The notes beneath the pieces were generated by a model. It did no database searches. It was not told the origin of the DNA and was given only the letters and a program-made list of their open reading frames with translations. Shown in pieces: positions 7,179 to 15,464 of a stretch of DNA of 34,512 nt; position 1 is the stretch's first letter, and each line of letters starts with the position of its first letter. The DNA lies in assembly GCA_022180565.1 (NCBI GenBank), contig BQML01000001.1, positions 1 through 34,512 on the forward strand, written 5' to 3'. The translations under genes were made by a program, and so were the position numbers. Source of the DNA: Bacteroidia bacterium. GTDB taxonomy: Bacteria; Bacteroidota; Ignavibacteria; UBA10030.

Positions 7179-10058
7179 TTATGCTGTAGTTAAGATCCTT
7201 TTGATCGTACTGGCAATGGCTTCCTTGGAGAATTCTTCCTTATTCATCACATCCTTAATGTGGGTCTGCAGCATGTCGCGTTCGCGATCAGTCAGCTCCT
7301 TGCCTGAGAGGATAACGACGGGAATCCGGCGCCACCGGTCGTTTGTCTGAAGCCGTCGGACGACTTGAAATCCATCCATCCCCGGCATGACCACGTCCAG
7401 AAAGATCACGGCAGGGATTTCCTTGTTGAGAATTTCAAGGGCTTCCTCGCCGCTATTTGCCGTCCTCACGGTGAAACCCTCCGCTTCCAGCATGTCCTTG
7501 ACGGCAGCAGTGTAGTCTTTGTTGTCGTCGACTACCAGGACGAACTGATCCTTGGATTTCACGGCGCCTTGTACGCGCTGCAAGAGGAGCCGGGAATCGA
7601 CGGGTTTGGGCATGACGTCGATGGCTCCAAGGGACAGAGCCAGGGGCTTGTTGTCGATCATGGAATGAATGATGACCGGAATATCCTTGGTCAGCGGATC
7701 GCGTTTAAGTTCCCGCAATACTTGCCAGCCATCCTTCTGCGGCATCATGATATCCAGCGTGATCAGCGCAGGTTTCATCGTGCGGGCAATCTTGATACCC
7801 TCGTCGCCGGAGTAGGCGACGGTGACGTTGTATCCATCGGGAACGAGGTAGGAGCGGAGAATTTCCGTGGCATCCGGGTCGTCGTCGATGCAGAGAATCT
7901 TGGTCCCGGACTCCGGACCGCTTGTCCGAACGGCGGGCTGGGCCGGTGCCGATGCACGGGCCTCGGCAGGCGCGGTTGTGCTCCGCGCGCCCCGAGCCGG
8001 CTTTTCCTCTGTTGCGGCATCCGGCTTGTAGACGGGCGGGATGGTCAGGGTGAACGTCGAACCTTTGCCGAACTCGCTCTCGGCGACCAGATCTCCTCCC
8101 AGCATTCGTGCAAGACGGCGGGAGATCGGCAGACCCAATCCTGTTCCCTTGTATTTCCGCGAATGGCTGGAGTCGATCTGTTGAAATTCCTCAAACACCA
8201 GCGGGATGTTCTTTTCCTCGATCCCGATGCCCGAGTCCTTCACGGAGAAGGAGAGCATGCCGTTCTTCTCTTTTTTCACCGCAAGGACGATCTCGCCCTT
8301 CTCCGTGAATTTCACGGCATTGCTCAGGAGGTTGACGAGGATCTGCTTGACTTTCAGGATGTCGGTGTTCAGCACCGGAAGATTGTCCTCGATCTCCTGC
8401 CGTAGCTGGATGCCCTTTTGTTTCACAAGCATTTCGACGGTCATGGTCGTGCTGGAGATGATGTTCACGACACTGTCCGATTCGACGTTGACCGTCATGC
8501 GCCCGGCTTCAAGCTTTGAAAAATCGAGAATGTCATTAATGAGCTGGAGGAGGTGCTTTCCGTTCTTCAGAACCTTCTCCATCGCCATTTTTTGGTCGGG
8601 GGTAAGCGGATCCCCGGTGGGACCCAGCAGAACGGAGCTGAATCCGATGATGGAATTGAGCGGCGTGCGGAGTTCGTGGGACATGCTTGCCAGAAAATCC
8701 GATTTGACACGGTAGGCTTTTTCAAGCTCAGAGTTCTTCTTGTTGAGCTCTTCGTTCTTGAGGGCGATCTCCTGCGAAAGGTGTTGAGCTGCCTCGTTGT
8801 TCCGGGCATTGGTCAGCGCAACACCCACCTGCGGAACCGAGTTGTGGATGATATCTTTCTTCAATTCGTCGAATTCCTCCATCGATCCCAGAACGAGGAC
8901 GCCAAGAAGGCGATCCTGGAACGGAATCGGAACGGCAATGATGTATCGCGGGGTCAGTTCGACGAGACCGGTGTCGATGGAAAAACCCACATCGGCCGGA
9001 AGGTCCTTCATTTCGATTGTACGATTCTCTTTGGCACACTGACCCGGGATACCGTCGCCGAGAGCGAATCGTTTGATGCGGTCACCGCCGTCGCGCAGGG
9101 CATACCCTGCGGAGAGTTCCAGCATGCCGGTTTTCGGGTTGAGGAGGTACAAAGCCCCCACGTTAGCTCCTGCATGGTGGCAGATGAGGTTCAGGCTGTT
9201 GATTTCGACATCCTGGATTTCGACATGGCTGTTGAGCGCTGTCACAAGTTCGGAGTAGGCGTTCAGCCTCGTGTACGTATTGCCGAGCATGACGGCCATC
9301 TTGTTGAAATCGTTTGCCAGTTCCCCGAGTTCGTCGGTGCGATTCAGCTCGATCGGCTCAAATTTCCCCTCCATCATCTTCTGAGTTCCGAGCTTAAGGA
9401 GCCTGACGGGAGTGGTAATGGAACGCGTGAGGACGAATCCGAGGGCGATGGCAAAAATCGCGATGAGGATATTTACCAATCCGATGAAATCTCCGATCGT
9501 CCTGCTGAGATTACTGGCGAGCTCGATGCTCCTGGTCTGACCTGTGGAGAGGCGGCGTCGGATGTCGTTCAGCAGAACGTTGGCGTTCTCCAGCAGACGT
9601 TCCCGGGCCTCCAGTTCACTGAGAGAGGCATATTCCGCCGCGAAGTTGCGATTCTGGGCGCGCGTCTCCCCCAGCATCACCTTCTTGTCACCGATCATTT
9701 CCATCCACTGGAAGTAGTACTCCCGTATCGTCCTCAGCGAGGAGACCATCAACGTGTCATCAAGGTCACGCTGGACAATGGCCACCATGCCATCGATTTC
9801 CTTCCAGAGCGTCTGATACCGGATCTTCGCCTCTTCAGCGCCCGTCAGAGCGTAATCGTCTGCGGCCAGAGGCGTCTCCGTGAGGATCACATTGAGCCTA
9901 TGCAAATCGTTCAGAACCTTGATGTCCCCCGCCGCCAGACTGTAACTGCGCTCTATCTGCGACAGGATGTTCAGCGTGAGAAGCGTCATCGCTGTCAGGA
10001 TGATGAGCAGCAGGGCAAAGTTGGCGAACACTCTCCAGTACAACTTCGACCGAAACAT
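7179..10058 (-). CDS. Membrane hybrid sensor kinase (HAMP-GAF-HisKA-HATPase-REC-REC)
   Basis: In the 959-residue product, membrane helices at about 11-33 and 190-211 flank a helical extracytoplasmic domain (about 35-188) resembling CHASE3-type four-helix sensors. A HAMP domain (about 212-265) is followed by a GAF-like domain (about 270-420), a coiled coil, HisKA (His461 in SMSHELRTPLNS) and HATPase (Asn580, DSGIGI at 608-613, GTGLGLPI at 638-645). An Ala/Pro linker then leads to two receivers with Asp769 and Asp888. The first receiver has an intact KP motif (818-819). The second has Met-Asn-Lys-Glu there, so its Lys lacks the usual Pro. AAGGAG 5-6 nt upstream supports the ATG. It is the only membrane sensor in the run and the likely entry point of the signal. 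Confidence 0.95.
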   Translation of the reverse strand: MFRSKLYWRVFANFALLLIILTAMTLLTLNILSQIERSYSLAAGDIKVLNDLHRLNVILTETPLAADDYALTGAEEAKIRYQTLWKEIDGMVAIVQRDLDDTLMVSSLRTIREYYFQWMEMIGDKKVMLGETRAQNRNFAAEYASLSELEARERLLENANVLLNDIRRRLSTGQTRSIELASNLSRTIGDFIGLVNILIAIFAIALGFVLTRSITTPVRLLKLGTQKMMEGKFEPIELNRTDELGELANDFNKMAVMLGNTYTRLNAYSELVTALNSHVEIQDVEINSLNLICHHAGANVGALYLLNPKTGMLELSAGYALRDGGDRIKRFALGDGIPGQCAKENRTIEMKDLPADVGFSIDTGLVELTPRYIIAVPIPFQDRLLGVLVLGSMEEFDELKKDIIHNSVPQVGVALTNARNNEAAQHLSQEIALKNEELNKKNSELEKAYRVKSDFLASMSHELRTPLNSIIGFSSVLLGPTGDPLTPDQKMAMEKVLKNGKHLLQLINDILDFSKLEAGRMTVNVESDSVVNIISSTTMTVEMLVKQKGIQLRQEIEDNLPVLNTDILKVKQILVNLLSNAVKFTEKGEIVLAVKKEKNGMLSFSVKDSGIGIEEKNIPLVFEEFQQIDSSHSRKYKGTGLGLPISRRLARMLGGDLVAESEFGKGSTFTLTIPPVYKPDAATEEKPARGARSTTAPAEARASAPAQPAVRTSGPESGTKILCIDDDPDATEILRSYLVPDGYNVTVAYSGDEGIKIARTMKPALITLDIMMPQKDGWQVLRELKRDPLTKDIPVIIHSMIDNKPLALSLGAIDVMPKPVDSRLLLQRVQGAVKSKDQFVLVVDDNKDYTAAVKDMLEAEGFTVRTANSGEEALEILNKEIPAVIFLDVVMPGMDGFQVVRRLQTNDRWRRIPVVILSGKELTDRERDMLQTHIKDVMNKEEFSKEAIASTIKRILTTA

Positions 10059-10101
10059 ATGATCTCCTTAGAGCCGAAAGTCCCGGCAATGGTTCAAGGG
10101 G

Positions 10102-10479
10102 TCATCCCTCGTTCAGGTACTTCTGAATCAATGCAAGCAATTCCTCCGGATCCATGGGCTTGGTGTAATGCTCGACGCATCCGATCTCCTGGGTCCTGGC
10201 CCGGTCCTCGGACTTGGTTTGGGCCGTAAACGCAATCACCGGAATGTCCTTCGTTTGTTCGTCGGCCTTCAGGATCGGCACGGCGGTCCATCCGTCCATG
10301 ACAGGCATCTGCATGTCCATCAGGATAAGGCTGGGAGCATGCTTTTTCGCCAGTTCCACAGCCTCCTGCCCGTTTTCGGCAAGAACGAGCTTGATATCCA
10401 TCTTGCTGCGCATCAGAACGAACTGAACCAGATCCCTGTTGTCTTCATCGTCTTCCGCAAGCAGAATGACTTTAGTCAT
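10102..10479 (-). CDS. Single-domain response regulator (CheY-like)
   Basis: The 125-residue product is a lone receiver: acidic pair in LLAEDDED, phosphoacceptor Asp55 in LILMDMQMP, Thr85 and Lys107 in HYTKPMD. No output domain is present, so it should act through protein contacts or as a phosphoryl shuttle between the kinases of this run. It lies 43 nt upstream of the membrane hybrid kinase gene. AAAGGG is placed 6 nt before the ATG. Single-domain receivers like this often serve hybrid kinases lying next to them; which kinase it serves here is inference. Confidence 0.94.
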   Translation of the reverse strand: MTKVILLAEDDEDNRDLVQFVLMRSKMDIKLVLAENGQEAVELAKKHAPSLILMDMQMPVMDGWTAVPILKADEQTKDIPVIAFTAQTKSEDRARTQEIGCVEHYTKPMDPEELLALIQKYLNEG

Positions 10480-10503
10480 GGTACACCCTTTCCGTGGGTT
10501 CCT

Positions 10504-12045
10504 CTAAAGAGAAGAAAGATACTCTCGAAATGCCATCAGTTTCTTGTTCATCTCAGCGCCCAGCGCATCGATGTCGAAGGGTTTTTGAATATATCCCTCC
10601 GTGGGCCTGAGCTCGGACGATTCGAGCTGGGTAATGTCGCCGGCACTGCACATCAGAATGAACGGCGTATAATTGAATTTTGAATTTGCTCGCAGAACGT
10701 GAAGGAACTTGATGCCGCTCAAATTCCCGGCCGGAAACTCCATATCGCACAGGATGAAATGGGGATTGATCTTTTCGATCTTCTCCAAGGCATTCTCGGG
10801 GGATGCGGCCGTCACGACCGCATAGCCCATGGATTTCAGTTTCTGCCCCGTTTCGAGAGAAGTCTTTTCATCGGCCGCCACCAGGAGGATCGTTCCCTTG
10901 TACTGATCGGCAACCAGGTCCATGAGAAACTTCGATTCGTATTCCAGATACTCATCAAGGGAAACCTGATACACATTCCTCAACCATTCGAGGGTCCTGG
11001 ACGAATTCCTGATCAGTTTCTGTTTGGCGACAATTTCCTTTACCGCCTTACTGTACATGTCAAGTTTTACTTCACGGGTGATCGTTTGAACAACGTCTTC
11101 CGGAATCCCCAGATCAAGGCCCATTCTGTGGAGGCGCTCGTTTTCTTGATCCTTCGGCGCCCCATTTTTCCAGGCCGACTCGAGTGCCGCCCGAAGCTGG
11201 TTGATGGCGCCTTTCAGCTTCTGCTGATTCATCTCCTCCCGCACTTTTCTCTCCTGCTCGAGGGCGTTTGTCAGCATTTCGATCTGCCGGCGCATTTCCT
11301 CGAGCTTCGCGTCGATGTCGCTGCGGGCTGCAGTCGCCGAATGGTGTTGAGTCGATACCTCTTGAAGAACCTCCCCGATAGCGGGAGGGGATGCTTTTCC
11401 TCCGTCCGCGGTACTTTTCGTCCGTGAGGCAAGAACCTCAGCGATGACCGGACGTGTTGCTTCGACAACCGTTTCAGGTTTTGGTCGAGAAACCGGCGGT
11501 TTGGGAGGAACCGGCTGATGCTCTCGCGGCGGAGCATTCTCCGGTTTCTGCGGCACCTGTTTCTCTTCAGCCGGTTTGAGGTCTGCCGGTGGCGGCTCCG
11601 GCTTTTTCACAGTGGGAGGAGCTGTGAGCTTCTCCGGAGGCGGGACGGAGGCCGTTTTTGGAGGCTCCGTTTTGGGAGGAGCAGGCCTGGGGGGCTGGGC
11701 CTGGACCTTCGGAGGAGGCGGCGCGACCTTCGGAGGTTCCTGCTTGGGTGTTTCCGGTTTTGGTGTTTCCTCCTTTGGAGTCTCCGGTTTCGGCGCTTCC
11801 GGAGGAGGAGGTGCGCTCTTCTTCTTCTGCTCTTCGAAGTATGTTATCCTGTCAAGGAACGCATAGGCGTAGGCGTTCCCAGGGTCTAGCTTTTGGGCCT
11901 TGGCAACCTCCTGGCGCGCGCTCTCAAAGTCCGACTCTTTGAGAAACTTGTCCGCGCGCATAAGACACTGCCGTGCCGCATCTTTGTCTTTCTGAGTTAC
12001 AGTGGATGCCGCCGGCTTCGCCGTATTTGCCGCTTTTGGGTTCAC
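10504..12045 (-). CDS. TPR/proline-rich/coiled-coil protein with C-terminal receiver
   Basis: In the 513-residue product, residues about 20-70 look like one TPR-type helical hairpin. Residues 78-200 are an extended Pro/Lys/Glu-rich linker with near-repeats of the type PKPETPKEE. Residues 240-280 are a coiled coil and 280-380 a charged helical domain I do not recognise. Residues 384-513 form a receiver with Asp434, Ser467 and Lys488 (KPF); its acidic pair reads Ala-Ala-Asp-Glu, so metal binding may be weaker. There is no signal peptide. The start is GTG at 12045, just after an in-frame TAA, so it cannot extend further. It is the first gene of the leftward run, downstream of a long leader. A scaffold or spacer protein recruiting the signalling proteins is a reasonable guess. 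Confidence 0.88.
   Translation of the reverse strand: MNPKAANTAKPAASTVTQKDKDAARQCLMRADKFLKESDFESARQEVAKAQKLDPGNAYAYAFLDRITYFEEQKKKSAPPPPEAPKPETPKEETPKPETPKQEPPKVAPPPPKVQAQPPRPAPPKTEPPKTASVPPPEKLTAPPTVKKPEPPPADLKPAEEKQVPQKPENAPPREHQPVPPKPPVSRPKPETVVEATRPVIAEVLASRTKSTADGGKASPPAIGEVLQEVSTQHHSATAARSDIDAKLEEMRRQIEMLTNALEQERKVREEMNQQKLKGAINQLRAALESAWKNGAPKDQENERLHRMGLDLGIPEDVVQTITREVKLDMYSKAVKEIVAKQKLIRNSSRTLEWLRNVYQVSLDEYLEYESKFLMDLVADQYKGTILLVAADEKTSLETGQKLKSMGYAVVTAASPENALEKIEKINPHFILCDMEFPAGNLSGIKFLHVLRANSKFNYTPFILMCSAGDITQLESSELRPTEGYIQKPFDIDALGAEMNKKLMAFREYLSSL
11725..11796 (-). repeat. Degenerate repeat coding for Pro/Lys/Glu/Thr linker
   Basis: The DNA contains imperfect tandem units of about 12-18 nt, visible on the + strand as recurring GGTGTTTCC, GGTTTT and GGAGT words. 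They encode near-repeats such as PKPETPK and PKEETPK (residues 84-107) of the long linker protein. Such tracts often vary in length between strains by slippage. Confidence 0.6.
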
Positions 12046-12478
12046 GCTTTAAACGCCATGAAGTGCGAAAACCACAGCTTGCGCGGTTGGAAAGATCGGG
12101 AGGATACGGTACGCTGACTTCAGACGGTTCTTCACCACATCGGCCCTCAGGTCGTGTGAACGTTCATCGAGGTCAACTTCGCTGGGCATTTCCACGCACA
12201 CACGACTGGTGGGCCGCGGTGTTAAATGCCGTCAGCATCCCAGGGTGCACAACGAGCATTCGCGGCAACCCCTGTTCAGACCAAGGGAGGCATACACCGA
12301 AGGAGCCACCTCCGGTTTTGTACTTCGAGCCAAAGTACAGACGATTGACCTAAAAGTCAAGCAATACTGCGGGTAAACGCTTCGTACACCGGAACTTAGG
12401 GTGATCTTGGCGTGGACGGGGTTTAACAAAGGGCCGGCAACCTCAAGCTCCATCGGAGCCTGGCGTCAAAGGTTCCGC
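12046..12478 (-). other. Intergenic region with long leader of the signalling run
   Basis: This 433-nt stretch has no convincing full gene. It holds a promoter-like sequence at 12332-12360 (listed separately). The start from it would give a leader of about 280 nt. In the leader a 21-codon ORF (GTG at 12297, stop at 12232) lies 11 nt after a GGAGG and encodes four Cys in its last eleven residues. There is a short hairpin, GCTCC-ATC-GGAGC, at 12447-12459 just beyond the anti-sigma gene, without a T-run. I recognise no known riboswitch. Confidence 0.45.
12332..12360 (-). promoter_or_regulatory. Promoter-like sequence for the signalling/secretion run
   Basis: On the minus strand, TTGACT (12360-12355) and TACTTT (12337-12332, followed by GG) are separated by 17 nt. 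The same layout, TTGACTTTT ... TACTTTGG with 17 nt between hexamers, occurs at 33183-33211. Both elements here lie in short inverted repeats (TTGAC...GTCAA and TACTT...AAGTA), which could be operator half-sites. Confidence 0.55.
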
Positions 12479-13408
12479 TTAACGATAAGTCCGTTGGACA
12501 ACCGGTATCTTGTACGCCACTGCGCTCCCATCAATGATAACGAGCAAGGAATCAGGGGAGATCCGTCTGACCCGAACGGCTTGCCTTTCAAGTCCGAGCG
12601 TGTCCGAAAACAGCGTCAACTCCACACGATCCCCTCTCTGCCGAAACATCGTCGGGATCATCGCGCGATTCAACTGAAATCGCTGATCCGGCGGAAGCTC
12701 ACGTTCGGGCCTCTGGAGAATCCGGACTTCCTGCTCATCCATCATACCCACTTTCTCCCCCTTCCGAAAATTCTGCTTTGCCGCCTCCCCGGCTTCACCC
12801 CTCTGCTCCATCAACGCGGCATCCGTACCCTCCCTGTGCCGCAAAGGAATCCCGACAATCACTCCGTAAATCCACCGAGAATCGTCCAATCTGTCCTCAG
12901 GAACATCCTTTTCTGGAGGGATTGCGGAAGGCGAAACCGCAATCTCTGTTGTCTCCCCCCTCGCCCGGGTCCCCGCAGCACGCTTGGATTCTTCCGCAGG
13001 TTTCTCAGCTCCGCCCTCACCGGGTTTCTTCAGAGTTTCTTTGTGCTCCGGGGATGGGATTTCCGCCGCGACATCCTCCTCATGCACAATCAACTCTTCC
13101 CCTCCCCACCACCGATACGTGATACTCAGGCCTACAATGATCAACAACGCGGCTGCGATGCTCACAACATGCGGCCAGGGTACAGCCCTCTGCTTTTGTT
13201 GATTCACCATCCTCTTCAGCCGTTCCTTGAGAAGACCCCGGCCGTACGACCTCACGCCTTCCTTCAAGAGGCGTTCGCGTTCCACGGTTTCCCTGCACGA
13301 GGAACACGTGCTGAGATGAGCCTCCAAGCCCTTTCGTTCGTCCTGGCCGATCGCACCCAGGACATAGTTCTCGACGAGGTCGGGGTCGTTCGTCCAATGC
13401 TTGTTCAT
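12479..13408 (-). CDS. Zinc-finger anti-sigma factor, membrane-anchored
   Basis: The 309-residue product overlaps the sigma gene as ATGA at its start (13408), the usual sigma/anti-sigma arrangement. The N-terminal cytosolic part carries the anti-sigma zinc motif His-x3-Cys-x2-Cys (His31, Cys35, Cys38), in which zinc-bound helices clamp the sigma factor. One membrane helix lies at about 80-97. The C-terminal 200 residues are extracytoplasmic: a charged, low-complexity Glu/Pro/Ala-rich stretch (about 105-160), then a more ordered domain. The latter may receive the envelope signal, but I recognise no sensor fold. No terminator with a T-run follows the stop. Confidence 0.9.
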   Translation of the reverse strand: MNKHWTNDPDLVENYVLGAIGQDERKGLEAHLSTCSSCRETVERERLLKEGVRSYGRGLLKERLKRMVNQQKQRAVPWPHVVSIAAALLIIVGLSITYRWWGGEELIVHEEDVAAEIPSPEHKETLKKPGEGGAEKPAEESKRAAGTRARGETTEIAVSPSAIPPEKDVPEDRLDDSRWIYGVIVGIPLRHREGTDAALMEQRGEAGEAAKQNFRKGEKVGMMDEQEVRILQRPERELPPDQRFQLNRAMIPTMFRQRGDRVELTLFSDTLGLERQAVRVRRISPDSLLVIIDGSAVAYKIPVVQRTYR

Positions 13409-13977
13409 GGTTGCTCACGCTCCTGGAAAGACCTGATGAGGCGCTCCAGCGCCTTTTTGCACTGGTACTTTTTCGATTTTGCCGTTGCCGCATTGGAGAA
13501 CCCCAGGGCCTTCGCGATGTCCTCCATGCTCCGCTCCTCCCAATAGAACATCAACAGCACCTTCTTGCAAACGTCGTCCATCTGTTCCATCGCACGCCTT
13601 ACGACGGCCGTCCGTTCCTCTTCGATCAATGCTTCATCTGCAGATTCCGTGTCGTCCGGAGGATCGGTGTCTGCCGGAGCAAGCGGCTCGCGGCGTCTGG
13701 CGGCGAGCACACGGAGCCAGCGGTTCTTCACGATCCCCAGAAGAAAGGTCGCCAGCCTCGACGTATATTCGTAGCGCCCTGAGCGAACACGCTCCCAGAG
13801 GATTATCAGGGCATCCTGCAGCATGTCCTCACCGTCCTCCCGGGACCCCTGATGCGCCACGACGTATCCCACAACCTGCCGGCGGGTTTCCTCAAAAAGC
13901 AATACCAGACCCTGCTCATCGCCGCGACGGATCATGTCGAGAATTCCGGCGTCTTTGCCGAGAAAAGAAACTGGCAA
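13405..13977 (-). CDS. ECF-type RNA polymerase sigma factor
   Basis: The 190-residue product shows region 2 (about 25-92, with DMLQDALIILWERV and the TFLLGIVKNRWLR helix) and region 4 (about 125-180, with SMEDIAKALGFSNAATAKSKK as the helix-turn-helix), joined by an acidic linker. This is the compact two-domain layout of extracytoplasmic-function sigma factors. The longest start is TTG at 13977 with AAAGG about 8 nt upstream; an ATG at 13935 inside the frame would remove 14 residues. It is translationally coupled to the anti-sigma gene and transcribed away from the VWA gene, with which it shares a short intergenic region. ECF factors often regulate their own promoter; no clear ECF consensus is visible here. 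Confidence 0.92.
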   Translation of the reverse strand: MPVSFLGKDAGILDMIRRGDEQGLVLLFEETRRQVVGYVVAHQGSREDGEDMLQDALIILWERVRSGRYEYTSRLATFLLGIVKNRWLRVLAARRREPLAPADTDPPDDTESADEALIEEERTAVVRRAMEQMDDVCKKVLLMFYWEERSMEDIAKALGFSNAATAKSKKYQCKKALERLIRSFQEREQP

Positions 13978-13982
13978 GCCAT

Positions 13983-14052
13983 TTACCTTTCAGAAGTTCA
14001 TGACATAAACGGGCAGAAGGTGAATGCCCGCTTGCCGGCACTCGAAAGGTAA
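13983..14052. promoter_or_regulatory. Inverted-repeat region between sigma and VWA genes
   Basis: TTACCTTTC at 13983-13991 is repeated in inverted form as GAAAGGTAA at 14044-14052, 52 nt apart. Each copy reads TACCTTTC in the direction of the gene beyond it, resembling the TAC-T -10 elements elsewhere in this window, so the two divergent genes may have face-to-face promoters. For the minus-strand copy, TTGGAT lies 18 nt upstream; the plus-strand copy has no good -35. The left copy also supplies the AAAGG before the sigma TTG. A GC-rich 5-bp hairpin (CGGGC 14010-14014 / GCCCG 14026-14030) lies between. Confidence 0.4.
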
Positions 14053-14092
14053 CAAAGAACCTTCACGGAATCCAAACACAGGAGGAATCATC

Positions 14093-15406
14093 ATGAAAAC
14101 CTTCATTTCTTTTCTTCTGACCGTCGTGCTGTCCGCCGGGGCGCTTGGACACGACGGCATCCGCATCACCGGCAGGGTCAACAGCCCTTACCTCCCGACC
14201 TCCGGCGGAACGCTTTTTCTCAATATCTCCCTTGCTTTCCCGGTGATCAAGAAACCGAGTCGAATGCCCATGAATCTTTCGATTGTCCTCGACCGGAGCG
14301 GATCCATGGCCGATGAGCGAAAGATCGACTATGCGAAATCGGCTCTTGGCACGCTCATTCGCCAGCTATCGCCCGACGATATTCTCTCGGTAGTGATCTA
14401 TGATGATGTCGTGGAGGTTCTACAGCCGGCGCGCAAGGTCAGAAACCGTGAGGAACTCATTCGCAGGATCGGTGAAGTGTTTCCCCGTGGATCGACGAAC
14501 CTCGGCGGAGGACTTGTGGAAGGGCTTCAGCAGGTGTCTCGAAATGCCAACCGGGAATACGTGAACCGGGTCATTTTGTTCTCCGACGGCTTGGCGAATC
14601 AGGGCGTGACGGATCCGCATGCTCTCAACAGCATTGCACGCCGTTACCGGCACCAGGGGATTTCGGTGACGACCATGGGGGTGGGATTGGATTACAACGA
14701 GAATCTCATGGCGGGCCTTGCAGAATACGGGGGCGGCAGGTACTACTTCATCGAGAGTCCCCGGTCCATTGCACATATTCTTCGCAGGGAATTCGAAACC
14801 ATGACGACAATCCTGGCTCAAAACGCGGTACTGGAAATCACCCTCGGACCGGGTTTTGAGGTTGTGGACGCCATCGGTTACACCTGGGAACGGCAGGGCA
14901 ATCGCTGCCTGATTCCCCTCGGAGATCTTTCCTCAGGCCAAACGCAAGACGTTACGCTCGAGCTCAGAGCTCCTTCAGGAACGGGAACGGCGCAGGTCGC
15001 ACAGGCCATTCTGCAGTTCACCTCCGATGCCCTTCAGGCGAAAACGAGCCCGGAATTCGCGACCACTATCTCCTACACGACTGATCAAGAAACGGTGGAG
15101 AAGAACCGGGATCTCGAGGTTCAGGCAAAGGCCGATGTAGCTCTCTCGACGAGAACGGTGGAACAAGCACTGGAATCGTTTGACCGCGGAGACAGGGACG
15201 CCGCGGTGAAAGCGCTGGAAGAGGCTCAGAACGTCCTTATGGCATCACCCGCGGCTGCATCGGCCGGCGCGGGAGAGATGCTGAAGGAACAGAGGGAACG
15301 GCTGGAAGGATTCCGGCGGACGTTGAAGAATGACGAGATCGACGCGCGGAAGGCGAAAAAGAGCGTGCAGTATGAGAACTATCGTCTGCAGAAGAACGAT
15401 CAATGA
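14093..15406 (+). CDS. Secreted von Willebrand factor A domain protein
   Basis: The 437-residue product has a signal peptide (about 1-19, ending near Ala-Leu-Gly-His). The VWA domain (about 60-235) has a complete metal-ion-dependent adhesion site: DRSGS (Asp67, Ser69, Ser71), Thr135 and Asp165 in FSDG. A beta-rich domain follows (about 240-340), then a charged helical C-terminus. VWA proteins of this type bind protein partners via a divalent metal in the periplasm or at the cell surface. The ATG is fixed by AGGAGG 7 nt upstream. It is divergent from the sigma/anti-sigma pair, so it may be a target of that sigma factor (inference). A strong terminator follows. Confidence 0.92.
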   Translation: MKTFISFLLTVVLSAGALGHDGIRITGRVNSPYLPTSGGTLFLNISLAFPVIKKPSRMPMNLSIVLDRSGSMADERKIDYAKSALGTLIRQLSPDDILSVVIYDDVVEVLQPARKVRNREELIRRIGEVFPRGSTNLGGGLVEGLQQVSRNANREYVNRVILFSDGLANQGVTDPHALNSIARRYRHQGISVTTMGVGLDYNENLMAGLAEYGGGRYYFIESPRSIAHILRREFETMTTILAQNAVLEITLGPGFEVVDAIGYTWERQGNRCLIPLGDLSSGQTQDVTLELRAPSGTGTAQVAQAILQFTSDALQAKTSPEFATTISYTTDQETVEKNRDLEVQAKADVALSTRTVEQALESFDRGDRDAAVKALEEAQNVLMASPAAASAGAGEMLKEQRERLEGFRRTLKNDEIDARKAKKSVQYENYRLQKNDQ

Positions 15407-15428
15407 CTGCACGTCGCCCGTCTTCATT

Positions 15429-15464
15429 CCCCGGTTCCCCTCAGGGAAGCCGGGGATCTTTTTT
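15429..15464 (+). terminator. Rho-independent terminator of the VWA gene
   Basis: CCCCGG-TTCCC, a CTCA loop, GGGAA and CCGGGG form a stem of about 11 bp with one unpaired G, followed by ATCTTTTTT. It begins 23 nt after the VWA stop. The T-run overlaps the stop codon of the convergent receiver-kinase gene (15463-15465), so the two genes end almost end to end. Confidence 0.92.

Noticed and set aside
8553..10229. 558-codon plus-strand open frame opposite the membrane hybrid kinase
   Set aside because: Shadow of a fully conserved kinase; no domain or ribosome site of its own.
12401..13546. 381-codon plus-strand open frame across the anti-sigma gene
   Set aside because: The minus-strand sigma/anti-sigma pair has clear motifs and an ATGA overlap; the plus frame encodes no recognisable sequence.
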